Shown here piece after piece: positions 7,873-16,477 of a stretch of 64,000 nucleotides of DNA. Made by a program: the position numbers and the translations under genes. The notes under the pieces are model-generated. The model made no database searches. It was given only the letters and a program-made list of their open reading frames with translations, and was not told where the DNA came from. Source of the DNA: Saccharofermentans sp. (GTDB lineage: Bacteria; Bacillota; Clostridia; Saccharofermentanales; Saccharofermentanaceae); NCBI GenBank assembly GCA_016292135.1, contig JAEFAZ010000003.1, positions 62,001 through 126,000 of the forward strand, written 5' to 3'. The first letter of the stretch is position 1; each line of letters starts with the position of its first letter.

Positions 7873-10002
7873 TCAAATTACTTCAGGTCCAGATATTTTT
7901 TTGCTTCCGTCAGTCAGACTTAAAACCTTATACAAGGCTGTAAACAATGTGTCATTCTCTTTGTTATAGTAGGAATCTGGCTTTTGCAGATATTTTTCAT
8001 CTATCCAGTTGACACCTTTATCTCTAATTAATGCATTGTAATCGATACCAGTATTTCCGATAACAGGAAGCCCATATTTACTCGCAAGAGCTGCAGCACC
8101 GTCACTAAAGAAAAGGGCACTAGTGTCTGTGTCAATTTGGATAAACAAACCACCATTAACATTGGCCGTACCGTGCTCACCGTTATATACTCCCTGAGAA
8201 ACTAATTGCTTATATACTTTTTCTAAAAGATCAAAGTTTCTCTTGAATGTCTTATCGTTTCCAACATTCATAGTATAGACAGTATTTTCGCATATAGCAT
8301 ATGCTACATTATAGGAATCGACACCTTTTTTCACCATTTCCGTGAGTTTATTAAACTTGGCTATATTATCAGTTGTTTTATCAAAAACCAGGTTTTTTAT
8401 AGCTGTACCAACATCATAACGAATGGTATCGTATACAAAATTAGCAATCATGTTCTGGCTGAGTTCGCGTATTGTGTCTGCAATCCAATGCTCTTTATCG
8501 TTAATACTCTTCCTCTTTGCTCCGTTTTCAAGAACAAATATTTGCAGTTCATTAGCAAACCTATTTGCGTTAGCTTTGTCAACATACATGCTTACATTGG
8601 CGTAACCATTATTTCTCGGGTTGGATTTGTACCATATTCCGCCCTTACTTGTCGTGTTGAGCCATACGGGATACAGTGTAATATCAGATTTGGCTGTAAA
8701 TACGAGACTATTCGATGAACTGCCGGGAGTCGCATTGGGGTTGGTTGAATAGTTATTTGCGAATGTATAACCGGGCTTCTCCATTGCTTTTCCGAGTCCA
8801 TTTCCCTTCAGCCAGATCAAAAACTGAGAATAAGGTTCTTTACCAAAATCTATAGTTACCGTAGTGCCAACGGGATAAGAACGCTCATACCTAGTTGTAC
8901 CGTCATGGAAAGTGCCGCCATTGGCATCAATTACTACCTTAAAATACTTTGTGACAGTAGGGGTTGGAGGAACAGGTGTTACTGTCTTTTTCCCCCATAC
9001 GGCATAAAGAGTTGTGTTGTTCTTTACACCGTTGAAAGGATAAGAGACACCCAACTTATAATCAGGCGTAGTTGCCTTCTTATTGGTGGAGAAGCCCAAC
9101 ACTTCATATCCGCTCTTTGTAAATGAAGGGGGATTCAGCTTATTATTTGCTCCATATGTAACCAACTGCTTTACATTGGATGCTCCCTTGCCACCGTTTG
9201 CGTTAAAGATCACATAAGCTGTTCCTGTAGGTCTTAAGTTAAATGAGATCTCACAAACAGCAAAATTGGCTCCTGCGTTAGGTACGCCATAAACTGTCAG
9301 TTTGTAGTCTCCGGCGTTCAATTTCGACATATCCACCGAACCGGAATAACCGCAGTTATTAAAAGAGGCTTTCTTATTTACGCCCAATGTTGTTCTTACA
9401 TCCGGAGTACAAGCAGCTACATCAGCGCGAGTAGTCCAACCAAAGTTCTTTATATTGCTGGCAGTGAAGCCCGGGCCTGAAACCTGGTAAGTATAGCTTT
9501 TGATTCCCTGATCGTGTACACACCATCCGCCAAAGGTAAATGACTTCTGACTCTTATCGTAGTACATCTGAACCTTTGAGGGTGTATTGGATAGGAAGCC
9601 TGCTGATTTCGGTGCATCAAGATTCCCGCCATAGTTAAATGTTTTGATTCCGCTGGATGGGTTTTTTGGTTCCCATACAGGATAAAGTGTCAGATTTGAA
9701 GATGCTCTCAGATTTCCCTGACCCGCAGTATATCTGACTGTGTTTGCTGCAGTACTTGTGTCGTAGCCTTTAAAAGTATAATTGGCTCTCGTAGGAATCT
9801 GAGAAGAAAGGCCATAAAGTGATCCGTCCCTTACTTCAAAACTTGCAGGAACAGTTACGCCTGAAATCCCGTTGGTACTATATGAGATCGTGTAATATCC
9901 CGGTCTGGATGCCTTGGCATTTGCAGGTAATACTGCGACCAAGAGCACGGTCATTGCCGTAAAGAGCAATGCCGAAATTATTGTTTTTCTTATGTTACTC
10001 AT
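7873..10002 (-). CDS. Secreted InlB B-repeat (Flg_new) protein
   Basis: A large secreted or surface protein with an N-terminal signal peptide (hydrophobic residues about 8-28, then ANAKA). Three InlB/Listeria-Bacteroides repeat modules end in TLYPVW, TLYAVW and TLYPVW at roughly residues 35-110, 265-340 and 355-450, separated by a beta-rich insert. The C-terminal 260 residues match nothing I recognise and contain no sortase motif or SLH domain, so the mode of cell attachment is unknown. The start is uncertain: an in-frame TTG four codons upstream lies closer to an AAAGGG sequence. It is flanked by a good terminator and has no operon partners. Adhesion is the usual guess for this architecture, not shown here. 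Confidence 0.8.
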   Translation of the reverse strand: MSNIRKTIISALLFTAMTVLLVAVLPANAKASRPGYYTISYSTNGISGVTVPASFEVRDGSLYGLSSQIPTRANYTFKGYDTSTAANTVRYTAGQGNLRASSNLTLYPVWEPKNPSSGIKTFNYGGNLDAPKSAGFLSNTPSKVQMYYDKSQKSFTFGGWCVHDQGIKSYTYQVSGPGFTASNIKNFGWTTRADVAACTPDVRTTLGVNKKASFNNCGYSGSVDMSKLNAGDYKLTVYGVPNAGANFAVCEISFNLRPTGTAYVIFNANGGKGASNVKQLVTYGANNKLNPPSFTKSGYEVLGFSTNKKATTPDYKLGVSYPFNGVKNNTTLYAVWGKKTVTPVPPTPTVTKYFKVVIDANGGTFHDGTTRYERSYPVGTTVTIDFGKEPYSQFLIWLKGNGLGKAMEKPGYTFANNYSTNPNATPGSSSNSLVFTAKSDITLYPVWLNTTSKGGIWYKSNPRNNGYANVSMYVDKANANRFANELQIFVLENGAKRKSINDKEHWIADTIRELSQNMIANFVYDTIRYDVGTAIKNLVFDKTTDNIAKFNKLTEMVKKGVDSYNVAYAICENTVYTMNVGNDKTFKRNFDLLEKVYKQLVSQGVYNGEHGTANVNGGLFIQIDTDTSALFFSDGAAALASKYGLPVIGNTGIDYNALIRDKGVNWIDEKYLQKPDSYYNKENDTLFTALYKVLSLTDGSKKISGPEVI

Positions 10003-10284
10003 AGTGATTAACAATACCCTTTCTCGTAAATTTTCGCGCGTTAAAACGCTTCTGAATAATTTGAAATCAAATTCAGGTCGAACAAACGGATATCTCTTTT
10101 ACACCCCCAGTCTATAAAGATTATGAATCATCATCCGTTTATATAATTGAATCCGTGAAGTTCCCCCGAATTTCACGTTAATATTTTACCGCAGGGGCAT
10201 AATGCGCTCAACCAAGGCTGCCGGAATCTTATAGTTTTGCCTCATTATCTGGTATGGTCATTTAGCGCTGAAAGCCAATAAACA
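10003..10284. other. Noncoding spacer with several dyads
   Basis: This is the upstream region of the InlB-repeat gene. It contains AT-rich dyads: GCG-TTTTAA-CGC near 10040, a GAATTTGA/TCAAATT dyad near 10060-10080, and a GTGAA...TTCAC hairpin near 10155-10178. I found no convincing promoter with canonical spacing and no reading frame. Confidence 0.4.
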
Positions 10285-10302
10285 AGCCGCCCGGAGGCGG
10301 CT
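10285..10302 (-). terminator. Hairpin after the KAP NTPase gene
   Basis: AGCCGCC (10285-10291) pairs with GGCGGCT (10296-10302) around the loop CGGA. The T-tract on the minus strand is interrupted (TTGTTTA), so it is a moderate terminator. It belongs to the same sequence family as the hairpins at 7842 and 12628. Confidence 0.6.
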
Positions 10303-10326
10303 GATGCGCAATTATTTAAATCCAAA

Positions 10327-11712
10327 TTATTGTTCAATATCTGAATATTTAGATGCCATATTTGCTGCTTCAATTATCTTGGATTTGTACTCTGTACTCA
10401 GTGTAACTCTTCCAAAAGTAATTTCTTGTCCATAATCAGGATCATCCTTGTGGTTAAATAGATAACTGTACATAAATACCACTTTATTTCTTGCATCTTC
10501 AGAACTTATATCTACATCAAGTTTGGGTTCTATGTTATCTTCCGTTAACATTCCTACAACTTTACCAAATAAAGATCCTCTAAACAGAAAGTTTATTAGC
10601 CACTCTGGGCTCGTACCATTGATGAGTTTATTATATTCATCCAAATTCATCATTCTCAATCCAATAGCAACAGGTGTAATTACAGAAAACAACAACCTTT
10701 CTGTATTCATATCTATAACCGAAAGATGGCTTTTGTCTTTTTTGTCTGTCACAGCGTATGTTGCTTTTCTTGATATTTGAAAATACTTCGACATTTCTCT
10801 TAAACTCATATGAGTATATTTAGCAAATTCTATGCATGTTCTTTCGCGCAGATTCATCAAATCTGGTATTCCAAAAGTATTCTTATAATTCCCCAAATCC
10901 AATTCTGGTAGTTCAATGCGAAGATCAAAAAAACGATCCAAATATCTACAAGCATCCAACTCCTCGCCGTAGAATCTTTTTATTGTATGTTGCAATTCCA
11001 ATTGATTGATTGAAAAAACAAAAACCACTGAATCATTTAATAAATATCGCTTTATTCTCTCCAACAGTTTAACTGCAAACACCGGAGAACACCTGTCCAA
11101 TTCATCGATAAAAACAATTAGTTTATTCCCGTTTTCTGGTAATAGCGAATTAAAAAAACTACTTATCTGCTCTCTTAACTCTATATTTCCTTTAATATTT
11201 TCAAACAAATCCCTACCTTTAGCTGACTCAACCAAATTTGATATATTCCTTGATGTTACCGTTTCTGCAATATTTGCAAGAATATCTGTCCAATCTCTTT
11301 TATTGGGAATATTCGTTAAACAGTAATTCTCATTCATTATTTCATAAACTATAGAAAGAAGCGGATCATCATCATCGTCATGTTCCCAAGCATCAAAGTA
11401 AGAGGTTATCATTGGTTCTATTTCTATAGGATTTTTACTATGATTCTTTTCCCATAAGCCAAGAATCTTTTTTCCATTTTCTGAGTCACTAAAAGGATTA
11501 TTAGGATTAAAGGCATCTATAATCATTTTTGCCTGTTTCACAAAAAAAGTTTTCCCATTTCCCCATGAACTATCTATCGCAATAGAACAACCGCCTTCCA
11601 TGCTGTTGATAATCGACACAAAAGAATCAACATCATGAACCCTTCCTATAGAATTTTCAACATATGTCTTATAAATATTTTCTTCTGTAGGTAAAACATC
11701 AAATCTTTTCAT
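10327..11712 (-). CDS. KAP family P-loop NTPase
   Basis: A 461-residue ATPase of the KAP family (named after Kidins220/ARMS and PifA). Walker A is visible at about residues 49-56 (SWGNGKTF) and Walker B near 198-208 (IVFIDELDRC). The usual KAP N-terminus, in which a short helix precedes the P-loop, is present, but I see no inserted membrane segments, so it may be cytosolic. Bacterial KAP NTPases include the F-plasmid PifA phage exclusion protein, and many are suspected in phage defence. GGAGG precedes the ATG. The gene is strikingly AT-rich beside its neighbours, which suggests horizontal gain. It stands alone, with no recognisable effector partner, between a surface protein gene and a broken SLH gene. 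Confidence 0.85.
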   Translation of the reverse strand: MKRFDVLPTEENIYKTYVENSIGRVHDVDSFVSIINSMEGGCSIAIDSSWGNGKTFFVKQAKMIIDAFNPNNPFSDSENGKKILGLWEKNHSKNPIEIEPMITSYFDAWEHDDDDDPLLSIVYEIMNENYCLTNIPNKRDWTDILANIAETVTSRNISNLVESAKGRDLFENIKGNIELREQISSFFNSLLPENGNKLIVFIDELDRCSPVFAVKLLERIKRYLLNDSVVFVFSINQLELQHTIKRFYGEELDACRYLDRFFDLRIELPELDLGNYKNTFGIPDLMNLRERTCIEFAKYTHMSLREMSKYFQISRKATYAVTDKKDKSHLSVIDMNTERLLFSVITPVAIGLRMMNLDEYNKLINGTSPEWLINFLFRGSLFGKVVGMLTEDNIEPKLDVDISSEDARNKVVFMYSYLFNHKDDPDYGQEITFGRVTLSTEYKSKIIEAANMASKYSDIEQ

Positions 11713-11860
11713 ATATCTTCCTCCACTATCAATTTTTCATAATCATTGTACTTTATCCCATGTCTTAAAGAAATAATTTACATCCCGCTACCACTATTTT
11801 CCCAAACAACCATGCATATATATTACTTAAATAACAAAGGCTGCCTTCCAGTAGCCTTAA

Positions 11861-11971
11861 TCAGTGATATATACTTGTTGCCTTTAATCCTTCCTTGTTC
11901 ACATACTTATCGTACTTATAGAGGAATGTTACCATCTGTCTCCTGAGGCACTTACCCTAGGGTCTGAAGGT
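11861..11971 (-). pseudogene. Broken SLH-domain gene end (remnant A)
   Basis: Reading on the minus strand, the frame gives LRRQMVTFLYKYDKYVN, almost the same as the C-termini of the three intact SLH proteins in this window. An in-frame TAG replaces the glutamine after TFRP. Homology stops abruptly near 11971, just before the end of mazF, so most of the original gene has been lost. Confidence 0.8.
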
Positions 11972-11979
11972 ATTGACGG

Positions 11980-12312
11980 TTATACTGTCAGGTCCAGCTC
12001 GGCCATTACTATATCGACAACCCGTCTTAAGATGTCGTCAGGGAGCTTTTCGATCTTCTTAGCTTTCCATGAATTAAGATCAAGCGTTCTTATGTGTTCG
12101 CATAAGATCACGCCTGTAGTGGAAGTTCTTTCATCAAGATAAACATGAAGAGGAAACTTGTTATCCGTATTCGTGACCGGACAGACTACGGCAAGACCGG
12201 TCCTTCTTATGAATTCATCATTGCTTATGACTACCGCAGGACGGAAGCCTTTCTGTTCATGACCCTTCTGGGGATCAAAACTTACTTTGATTATGTCTCC
12301 CTGTCTTACCAT
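11980..12312 (-). CDS. mazF: MazF/PemK-type mRNA interferase toxin
   Basis: A toxin that cleaves mRNA when its antitoxin is degraded. It has 110 residues from the ATG preceded by GGGAGGGA. The beginning of the PemK/MazF fold is clear: VRQGDIIKVSFDPQKGHEQ followed by GFRPAVVIS, whose arginine and the later conserved threonine/serine region form the active site. The C-terminal strand-helix part carries CEHIRTLDL, also typical of the family. The start overlaps the end of mazE by seven bases, the usual translational coupling. The 3' end abuts SLH remnant A. Confidence 0.92.
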   Translation of the reverse strand: MVRQGDIIKVSFDPQKGHEQKGFRPAVVISNDEFIRRTGLAVVCPVTNTDNKFPLHVYLDERTSTTGVILCEHIRTLDLNSWKAKKIEKLPDDILRRVVDIVMAELDLTV

Positions 12313-12551
12313 ACTTCCCTCCCCGAGGGCTCGCCCCAATCAATATCTACGGGTTCATAGCGGCCTTCGTAACCTGCGAAGAGATCATGTATGTCAGGGC
12401 GCTCCCTTCTTTCGAGGCGCTCGATTATTATCTTGCCGTCAGATACGGTAAGATCCACTTCTTCGTTATCGGACCAGACAAGATCATCCAGGATCACTTT
12501 GGGAATCCTGATGCCCCTGCTGTTACCCCATTTCTGAATCTTTACGGTCAT
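12306..12551 (-). CDS. mazE: MazE-type antitoxin
   Basis: An 81-residue antitoxin with the AbrB-like swapped-hairpin DNA-binding domain at residues 1-45 (VKIQKWGNSRGIRIPK) and an acidic, flexible C-terminal tail that normally wraps MazF. The ATG has GGGAGG seven bases upstream. The frame is open for 19 further codons upstream, but these run through the promoter. MazE proteins repress their own promoter, and a dyad covers the -10 box here. Confidence 0.92.
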   Translation of the reverse strand: MTVKIQKWGNSRGIRIPKVILDDLVWSDNEEVDLTVSDGKIIIERLERRERPDIHDLFAGYEGRYEPVDIDWGEPSGREVW

Positions 12552-12572
12552 AAAAACGCCTCCCGGAATGTT

Positions 12573-12608
12573 TATACATAGTATATACACATTTGAGGGT
12601 GTGGTCAA
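12573..12608 (-). promoter_or_regulatory. mazEF promoter with overlapping dyad
   Basis: TTGACC (12608-12603) and TATACT (12585-12580) are 17 bases apart on the minus strand. The dyad TATAC-ATA-GTATA (12573-12585) overlaps the -10 box and is the likely binding site of the MazEF complex. Confidence 0.7.
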
Positions 12609-12621
12609 CTTGTAACAGTGT

Positions 12622-12647
12622 TAAAACAAGCCGCCCGGAGGCGGCTT
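12622..12647 (-). terminator. Terminator of SLH remnant B and the SLH operon
   Basis: AAGCCGCC (12628-12635) pairs with GGCGGCTT (12640-12647), followed on the minus strand by TGTTTTAA. It probably was the terminator of the broken gene and may now serve the intact SLH gene upstream of it. Confidence 0.65.
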
Positions 12648-12655
12648 GCTGTTGC

Positions 12656-12712
12656 TTAGATTTTAGGTCCGGTGTAGGCCTTCTCGTTAACGTACATATC
12701 GTACTTATAATT
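12656..12712 (-). pseudogene. Broken SLH-domain gene end (remnant B)
   Basis: The minus-strand frame reads YKYDMYVNEKAYTGPKI and then stops. YKYDMYVN matches the YKYDKYVN end of the SLH proteins nearby. Only about 19 codons are left, and the homology is cut off just before a 14-bp inverted repeat. Confidence 0.65.
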
Positions 12713-12717
12713 CGTCA

Positions 12718-12791
12718 CAACACATCGCTCTTGGCGTCGGACAAGTCCTCGTCGCTAAAGCTCCTCAAGGAACTGGCAGAGCGATGTGTTG
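12718..12791. repeat. 14-bp inverted repeat between SLH genes
   Basis: CAACACATCGCTCT (12718-12731) is repeated in perfect inverted form at 12778-12791, with 46 bases between. It separates SLH remnant B from the end of the intact SLH gene. It could be a small mobile or recombination element; no coding capacity is seen. Confidence 0.7.
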
Positions 12792-12803
12792 TTCCTCTGC
12801 GAT

Positions 12804-14600
12804 TTATTTGTTGTTAACATACTTATCGTATTTATAAAGGAACGTTACCATCTGACGCCTCAGGCACAAGCCCTGGGGTCTGAAGGTGCCGTCATCGTAG
12901 CCTGCGAGGATCTTCTTCTCGGATGCCCAGAGGGTTGCCTTGTAGAAGTAATCCGTAGTCTTAACGTCATTGAAATTGTTGGTGGACGACTTAGGGCTGG
13001 GCTTTCCTGCCATACGCCACAGGAACGTGACCGTCTGGGCTCTGGTGCAGACCGTCTTCGGTCTGAAGGTGCCGTCGTCGTAACCCGTGGTGATGCCGTT
13101 TTCGACGGCCCAAAGAACGGGCTTGTAGTAGTATTCGCCCTCTTTGACATCTGTGAACCGGCATGTCTTGGACTTAGGGTTGGGAGACCCTGCAAGACGC
13201 CACATGAAGGTCAGCATCTGGGCTCTGGTACAGTCGTTGGCGGGCTTAAAGAGAGTCTGGTCGTCGTAGCCCTTGACGACGCCTGCTGCCGTAAGATAGT
13301 TAGTGGGAGTGTACCAGAAATCGGAACTCTTGGTTACATCCCTGTAGAGAACGGTAATGTCGACCGAGAACCTTGTTTCAGCATAGTTGCCGTTCGCATC
13401 TACGGTAGACCAATCGTAAAGGATAACAGTTAATTTCGTATGACCTGCCATCTTAGCATTACCGACTCCTTCTGCAGCAAATACTTTCGGATTGGTAGAT
13501 ATCCACTTACGACTGTTAACAGGAACATTACTAGGGATAGCAAAATAAACACTGTCGCCACTGACAAGAGTAAGAGTCCCCTTCTCTTGCATTATGTATG
13601 TGATACTTTTGGACGTCGGGAGCGGGATCTCCGTCGGAGTCGGGGTAGATGACGGTTTTGCGCCGTAATTTTGTGTCGCGAGAGGATACTTCTTCTTGAA
13701 AGAATCCGTCTTGAACGCTTTATCCGGATCATGCCGGAACATAGAATCCCCGCATTTAAGGAAATAGCTGTAATTCTTGGCACCGAGGTCGTTGGTGGCG
13801 TCGACATAGTAGTATTTGCCGTCAAGCTTAACAAGGTTCCAGCCGTGACGTTGTCCTGCAAGATCGCCGGATATGAGACGGCAGTCGATACCCGCTTTGA
13901 GCATCATGTAGTAGATCGCCAGCGCAATTCCCTGGCAGACGGCCTCCTTCTTACAGAGAGCTCCATACATCGAATGTGCGGTCCCGGCAGTGTCGATCGC
14001 AGTATAATCATATGTGACATTCTTGGTTATGTAACCGTAGATCGCTTTGATCTTATCGTAGTCTTTCTTGCCGTCAAGCTTTAAAGAAGTAAGGATAGAG
14101 TCCGCTTTCTTCTTCGCCTCCGATCCCTGGGACTTGGTCATATGGTATTCCATGACAAAAAAGAAATGGTCGTAATTGTCCTGGGCTCCCGCTGCCGTAA
14201 AACCGATAGAAGACAAAGTCCATAAGAGGTAATCGCCCTCGTCGGGTTTACCGGTATGTGCAACCGCCTTATCCTTGATCTGCTCGAAGATAGCGACAAC
14301 ATCGTCAACCGTCGGTGCATAGCGCGGCTTATCTAATACTATGGTTACTTTGCTGTCAAAGTTCTTAATAGCCTTCCTGAGTTTGAGGCCTGCCTTCTCT
14401 ATGTCGCTGTCTGCCTCGGTATAAGACTCCGGCTCGGCATTTGTCCGCGGTCCGCTCGGATCGAACCTTCCGCTGACAGACCCGTCTGCCCTGACCACGG
14501 CATTGATGTTGCTCTTCCTGCCATAATTTAATGGAGCTGCCGACATGATGACAGAAGCGATCATGAGGATCGAGATCAACTTGATAATGCGGTTACTCAT
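12804..14600 (-). CDS. Transglutaminase-like SLH surface protein (intact active site)
   Basis: A secreted, wall-attached protein. A signal peptide (residues 1-22) is followed by a transglutaminase-like domain at about 150-300 whose catalytic triad is complete: Cys in KKEAVCQGIA, His in QRHGWN and Asp in YYVDATND. Transglutaminase-like folds include proteases and amidases as well as crosslinking enzymes, so the reaction is not known. After a PTPTE linker and a beta domain come three SLH repeats (about 420-598) that bind the secondary cell wall polymer, ending LRRQMVTFLYKYDKYVN. AGGAG precedes the start. It lies 36 bases after its paralogue, probably in one operon. Its SLH part is almost identical at DNA level to that paralogue, while the enzyme domains differ. 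Confidence 0.88.
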   Translation of the reverse strand: MSNRIIKLISILMIASVIMSAAPLNYGRKSNINAVVRADGSVSGRFDPSGPRTNAEPESYTEADSDIEKAGLKLRKAIKNFDSKVTIVLDKPRYAPTVDDVVAIFEQIKDKAVAHTGKPDEGDYLLWTLSSIGFTAAGAQDNYDHFFFVMEYHMTKSQGSEAKKKADSILTSLKLDGKKDYDKIKAIYGYITKNVTYDYTAIDTAGTAHSMYGALCKKEAVCQGIALAIYYMMLKAGIDCRLISGDLAGQRHGWNLVKLDGKYYYVDATNDLGAKNYSYFLKCGDSMFRHDPDKAFKTDSFKKKYPLATQNYGAKPSSTPTPTEIPLPTSKSITYIMQEKGTLTLVSGDSVYFAIPSNVPVNSRKWISTNPKVFAAEGVGNAKMAGHTKLTVILYDWSTVDANGNYAETRFSVDITVLYRDVTKSSDFWYTPTNYLTAAGVVKGYDDQTLFKPANDCTRAQMLTFMWRLAGSPNPKSKTCRFTDVKEGEYYYKPVLWAVENGITTGYDDGTFRPKTVCTRAQTVTFLWRMAGKPSPKSSTNNFNDVKTTDYFYKATLWASEKKILAGYDDGTFRPQGLCLRRQMVTFLYKYDKYVNNK

Positions 14601-14636
14601 AATATCTCCTAATTGTTTGCTGCCCCGTATGTATCC

Positions 14637-16394
14637 TTATTTGTTGTTCACATACTTATCGTACTTATAAAGGAACGTTACCATCTGACGCCTCAGGCAC
14701 AGGCCCTGGGGTCTGAAGGTGCCGTCATCGTAGCCTGCGAGGATCTTCTTCTCGGATGCCCAGAGGGTCGCCTTGTAGAAGTAATCCGTAGTCTTAACGT
14801 CATTGAAATTGTTGGTGGACGACTTAGGGCTGGGCTTTCCTGCCATACGCCAGAGGAATGTGACCGTCTGGGCTCTGGTGCAGACCGTCTTCGGTCTGAA
14901 GGTGCCATCGTCGTAACCCGTGGTGATGCCGTTTTCGACGGCCCAGAGGACGGGCTTGTAGTAGTATTCACCCTCTTTGACATCTGAGAACTGGCATGTC
15001 TTGGACTTAGGGTTGGGAGAGCCTGCAAGACGCCACATGAAGGTCAGCATCTGGGCTCTGGTGCAGTCGTTGCCGGGCTTAAAGAGGGTCTGGTTCTCGT
15101 AGCCCTTGACGACGTCCTTGGCCGTCAGATAGTTGGTGGGGGCGTACCAGAAGTCGGAACTCTTGGTAACATCCTTGTAGAGGACAGTGATGTCGACCGA
15201 CATGCGGGTTTGGCCGGGATTGCCGTCCGCATCTTTGTTGGACGCATCGTAATAGATAACAGTTACTTTCGTCTGGCCTGCCATCTTAGCACAGTCATCT
15301 AAAAATTTATATACATTGGGATTGGTAGATGTCCACTCGATACTGCTGTGAGGAAGATCCGGCATGTGAAGCATTATTTTGTCACCGCAGACAACCGTAA
15401 TACTTCCCTCTTCTTCTTTCATTGTGTATTCGACTTTCTTGGGTGACGGGATCGGGATCTCCGTCGGAGTCGGCGTGGCTATCTTCAAGTAGTAATCCAT
15501 TGTCGCCATCGGATACTTCTTCTTGAAGGAATCCGTAGTGTACACGTAATCCGGTAAATACTGTCCCATCGATCTCGGGCATTTTAAGAAATAGTTGTAG
15601 TTCTTTTCCCCGAGGTCGCCGGTGGCATCAAGATAGTAGTATTCGCCGCCGAGCTTTATGATGTTCCAGACGTAACTGTTTCCTTCAAGACTGCCGGATA
15701 TGATGCGGCAGTCAATTCCTGCTTTGAGCGCCATGTAGTAGATCGCGAGGACAACTCCGTTTGATGAGGCCTGCTTCTTGCAGAGGGCCCCATACATTGC
15801 ATACGAGACACCGGTAGTTCCCGCACTGGACTTATAGTAGGTAACGTTCTTGGCTATGTAATCGTATATTGCTTTGATCTTGTCGTAGTTTTTCTTGCCG
15901 TCGAGTTTCAGATTAGTAAGGATCGTATCCGCCTTCTTCTTAGCTTCGGAATCCTGAGACTTAGTCACGTGGTAGTTAAAGGTAAACTCGACCGAATTAT
16001 ATTTGTTATTTGAAGCACGTGCAATGTAATTGAAACGGGATATGGTCCATCGGAGATAATCACCCTCTCCGGGCTTACCGGTATGTTCAAACGCCTTATC
16101 CTTAACCTTCGTAATGAAAGCATTAATATCATTCACGGGGTTATCAAGTGTTACCGTTAACTTACTGTCAAAGTTCTTAACGGCCTTGCGGACTTTTTGA
16201 GCTACCTTGTCTACAGTGCTGTCCGCCTCGGTATAAACTCCCGGATCGTCCGGATCGAACTCTCCGCTGACAGAACCGTCTGCTCTGACCATAGTCTTGG
16301 TGTTGTCCGTCTCGCCGGTGATCTGCGGCAATGCCGACAGCACGAAAGCCGCGGTCATAAGGACTGCGGTCAGCTTTAAAATACGCTTGTTCAT
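14637..16394 (-). CDS. Transglutaminase-like SLH protein, catalytic residues lost
   Basis: Paralogue of the next gene downstream, 585 residues with signal peptide, transglutaminase-like domain and three C-terminal SLH repeats. Aligned against its neighbour, the catalytic Cys is Ser (KKQASSNGVV) and the catalytic His is Tyr (NSYVWN), while the Asp remains (YYLDATGD). The fold appears intact, so it may be a binding or regulatory pseudoenzyme. The start is the ATG after AGGAGG; the longer frame upstream lacks a site. The SLH region is nearly the same in DNA sequence as the neighbour's, which points to recent duplication or gene conversion limited to the anchor. Confidence 0.87.
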   Translation of the reverse strand: MNKRILKLTAVLMTAAFVLSALPQITGETDNTKTMVRADGSVSGEFDPDDPGVYTEADSTVDKVAQKVRKAVKNFDSKLTVTLDNPVNDINAFITKVKDKAFEHTGKPGEGDYLRWTISRFNYIARASNNKYNSVEFTFNYHVTKSQDSEAKKKADTILTNLKLDGKKNYDKIKAIYDYIAKNVTYYKSSAGTTGVSYAMYGALCKKQASSNGVVLAIYYMALKAGIDCRIISGSLEGNSYVWNIIKLGGEYYYLDATGDLGEKNYNYFLKCPRSMGQYLPDYVYTTDSFKKKYPMATMDYYLKIATPTPTEIPIPSPKKVEYTMKEEEGSITVVCGDKIMLHMPDLPHSSIEWTSTNPNVYKFLDDCAKMAGQTKVTVIYYDASNKDADGNPGQTRMSVDITVLYKDVTKSSDFWYAPTNYLTAKDVVKGYENQTLFKPGNDCTRAQMLTFMWRLAGSPNPKSKTCQFSDVKEGEYYYKPVLWAVENGITTGYDDGTFRPKTVCTRAQTVTFLWRMAGKPSPKSSTNNFNDVKTTDYFYKATLWASEKKILAGYDDGTFRPQGLCLRRQMVTFLYKYDKYVNNK

Positions 16395-16477
16395 AAAACC
16401 TCCTGCATGCATACTGCCCCCCACGGGATGCGGCCGGTGCCTTATCCTGTCAGTCGCTTACCGGGTTTACGGGCAGC

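Noticed and set aside
12786..13433. Long plus-strand frames opposite the SLH and LRR genes (also at 14613-14987, 19047-19424, 20212-20853)
   Set aside because: They are antisense shadows of repetitive coding sequence; they recur at each SLH copy and lack ribosome binding sites.
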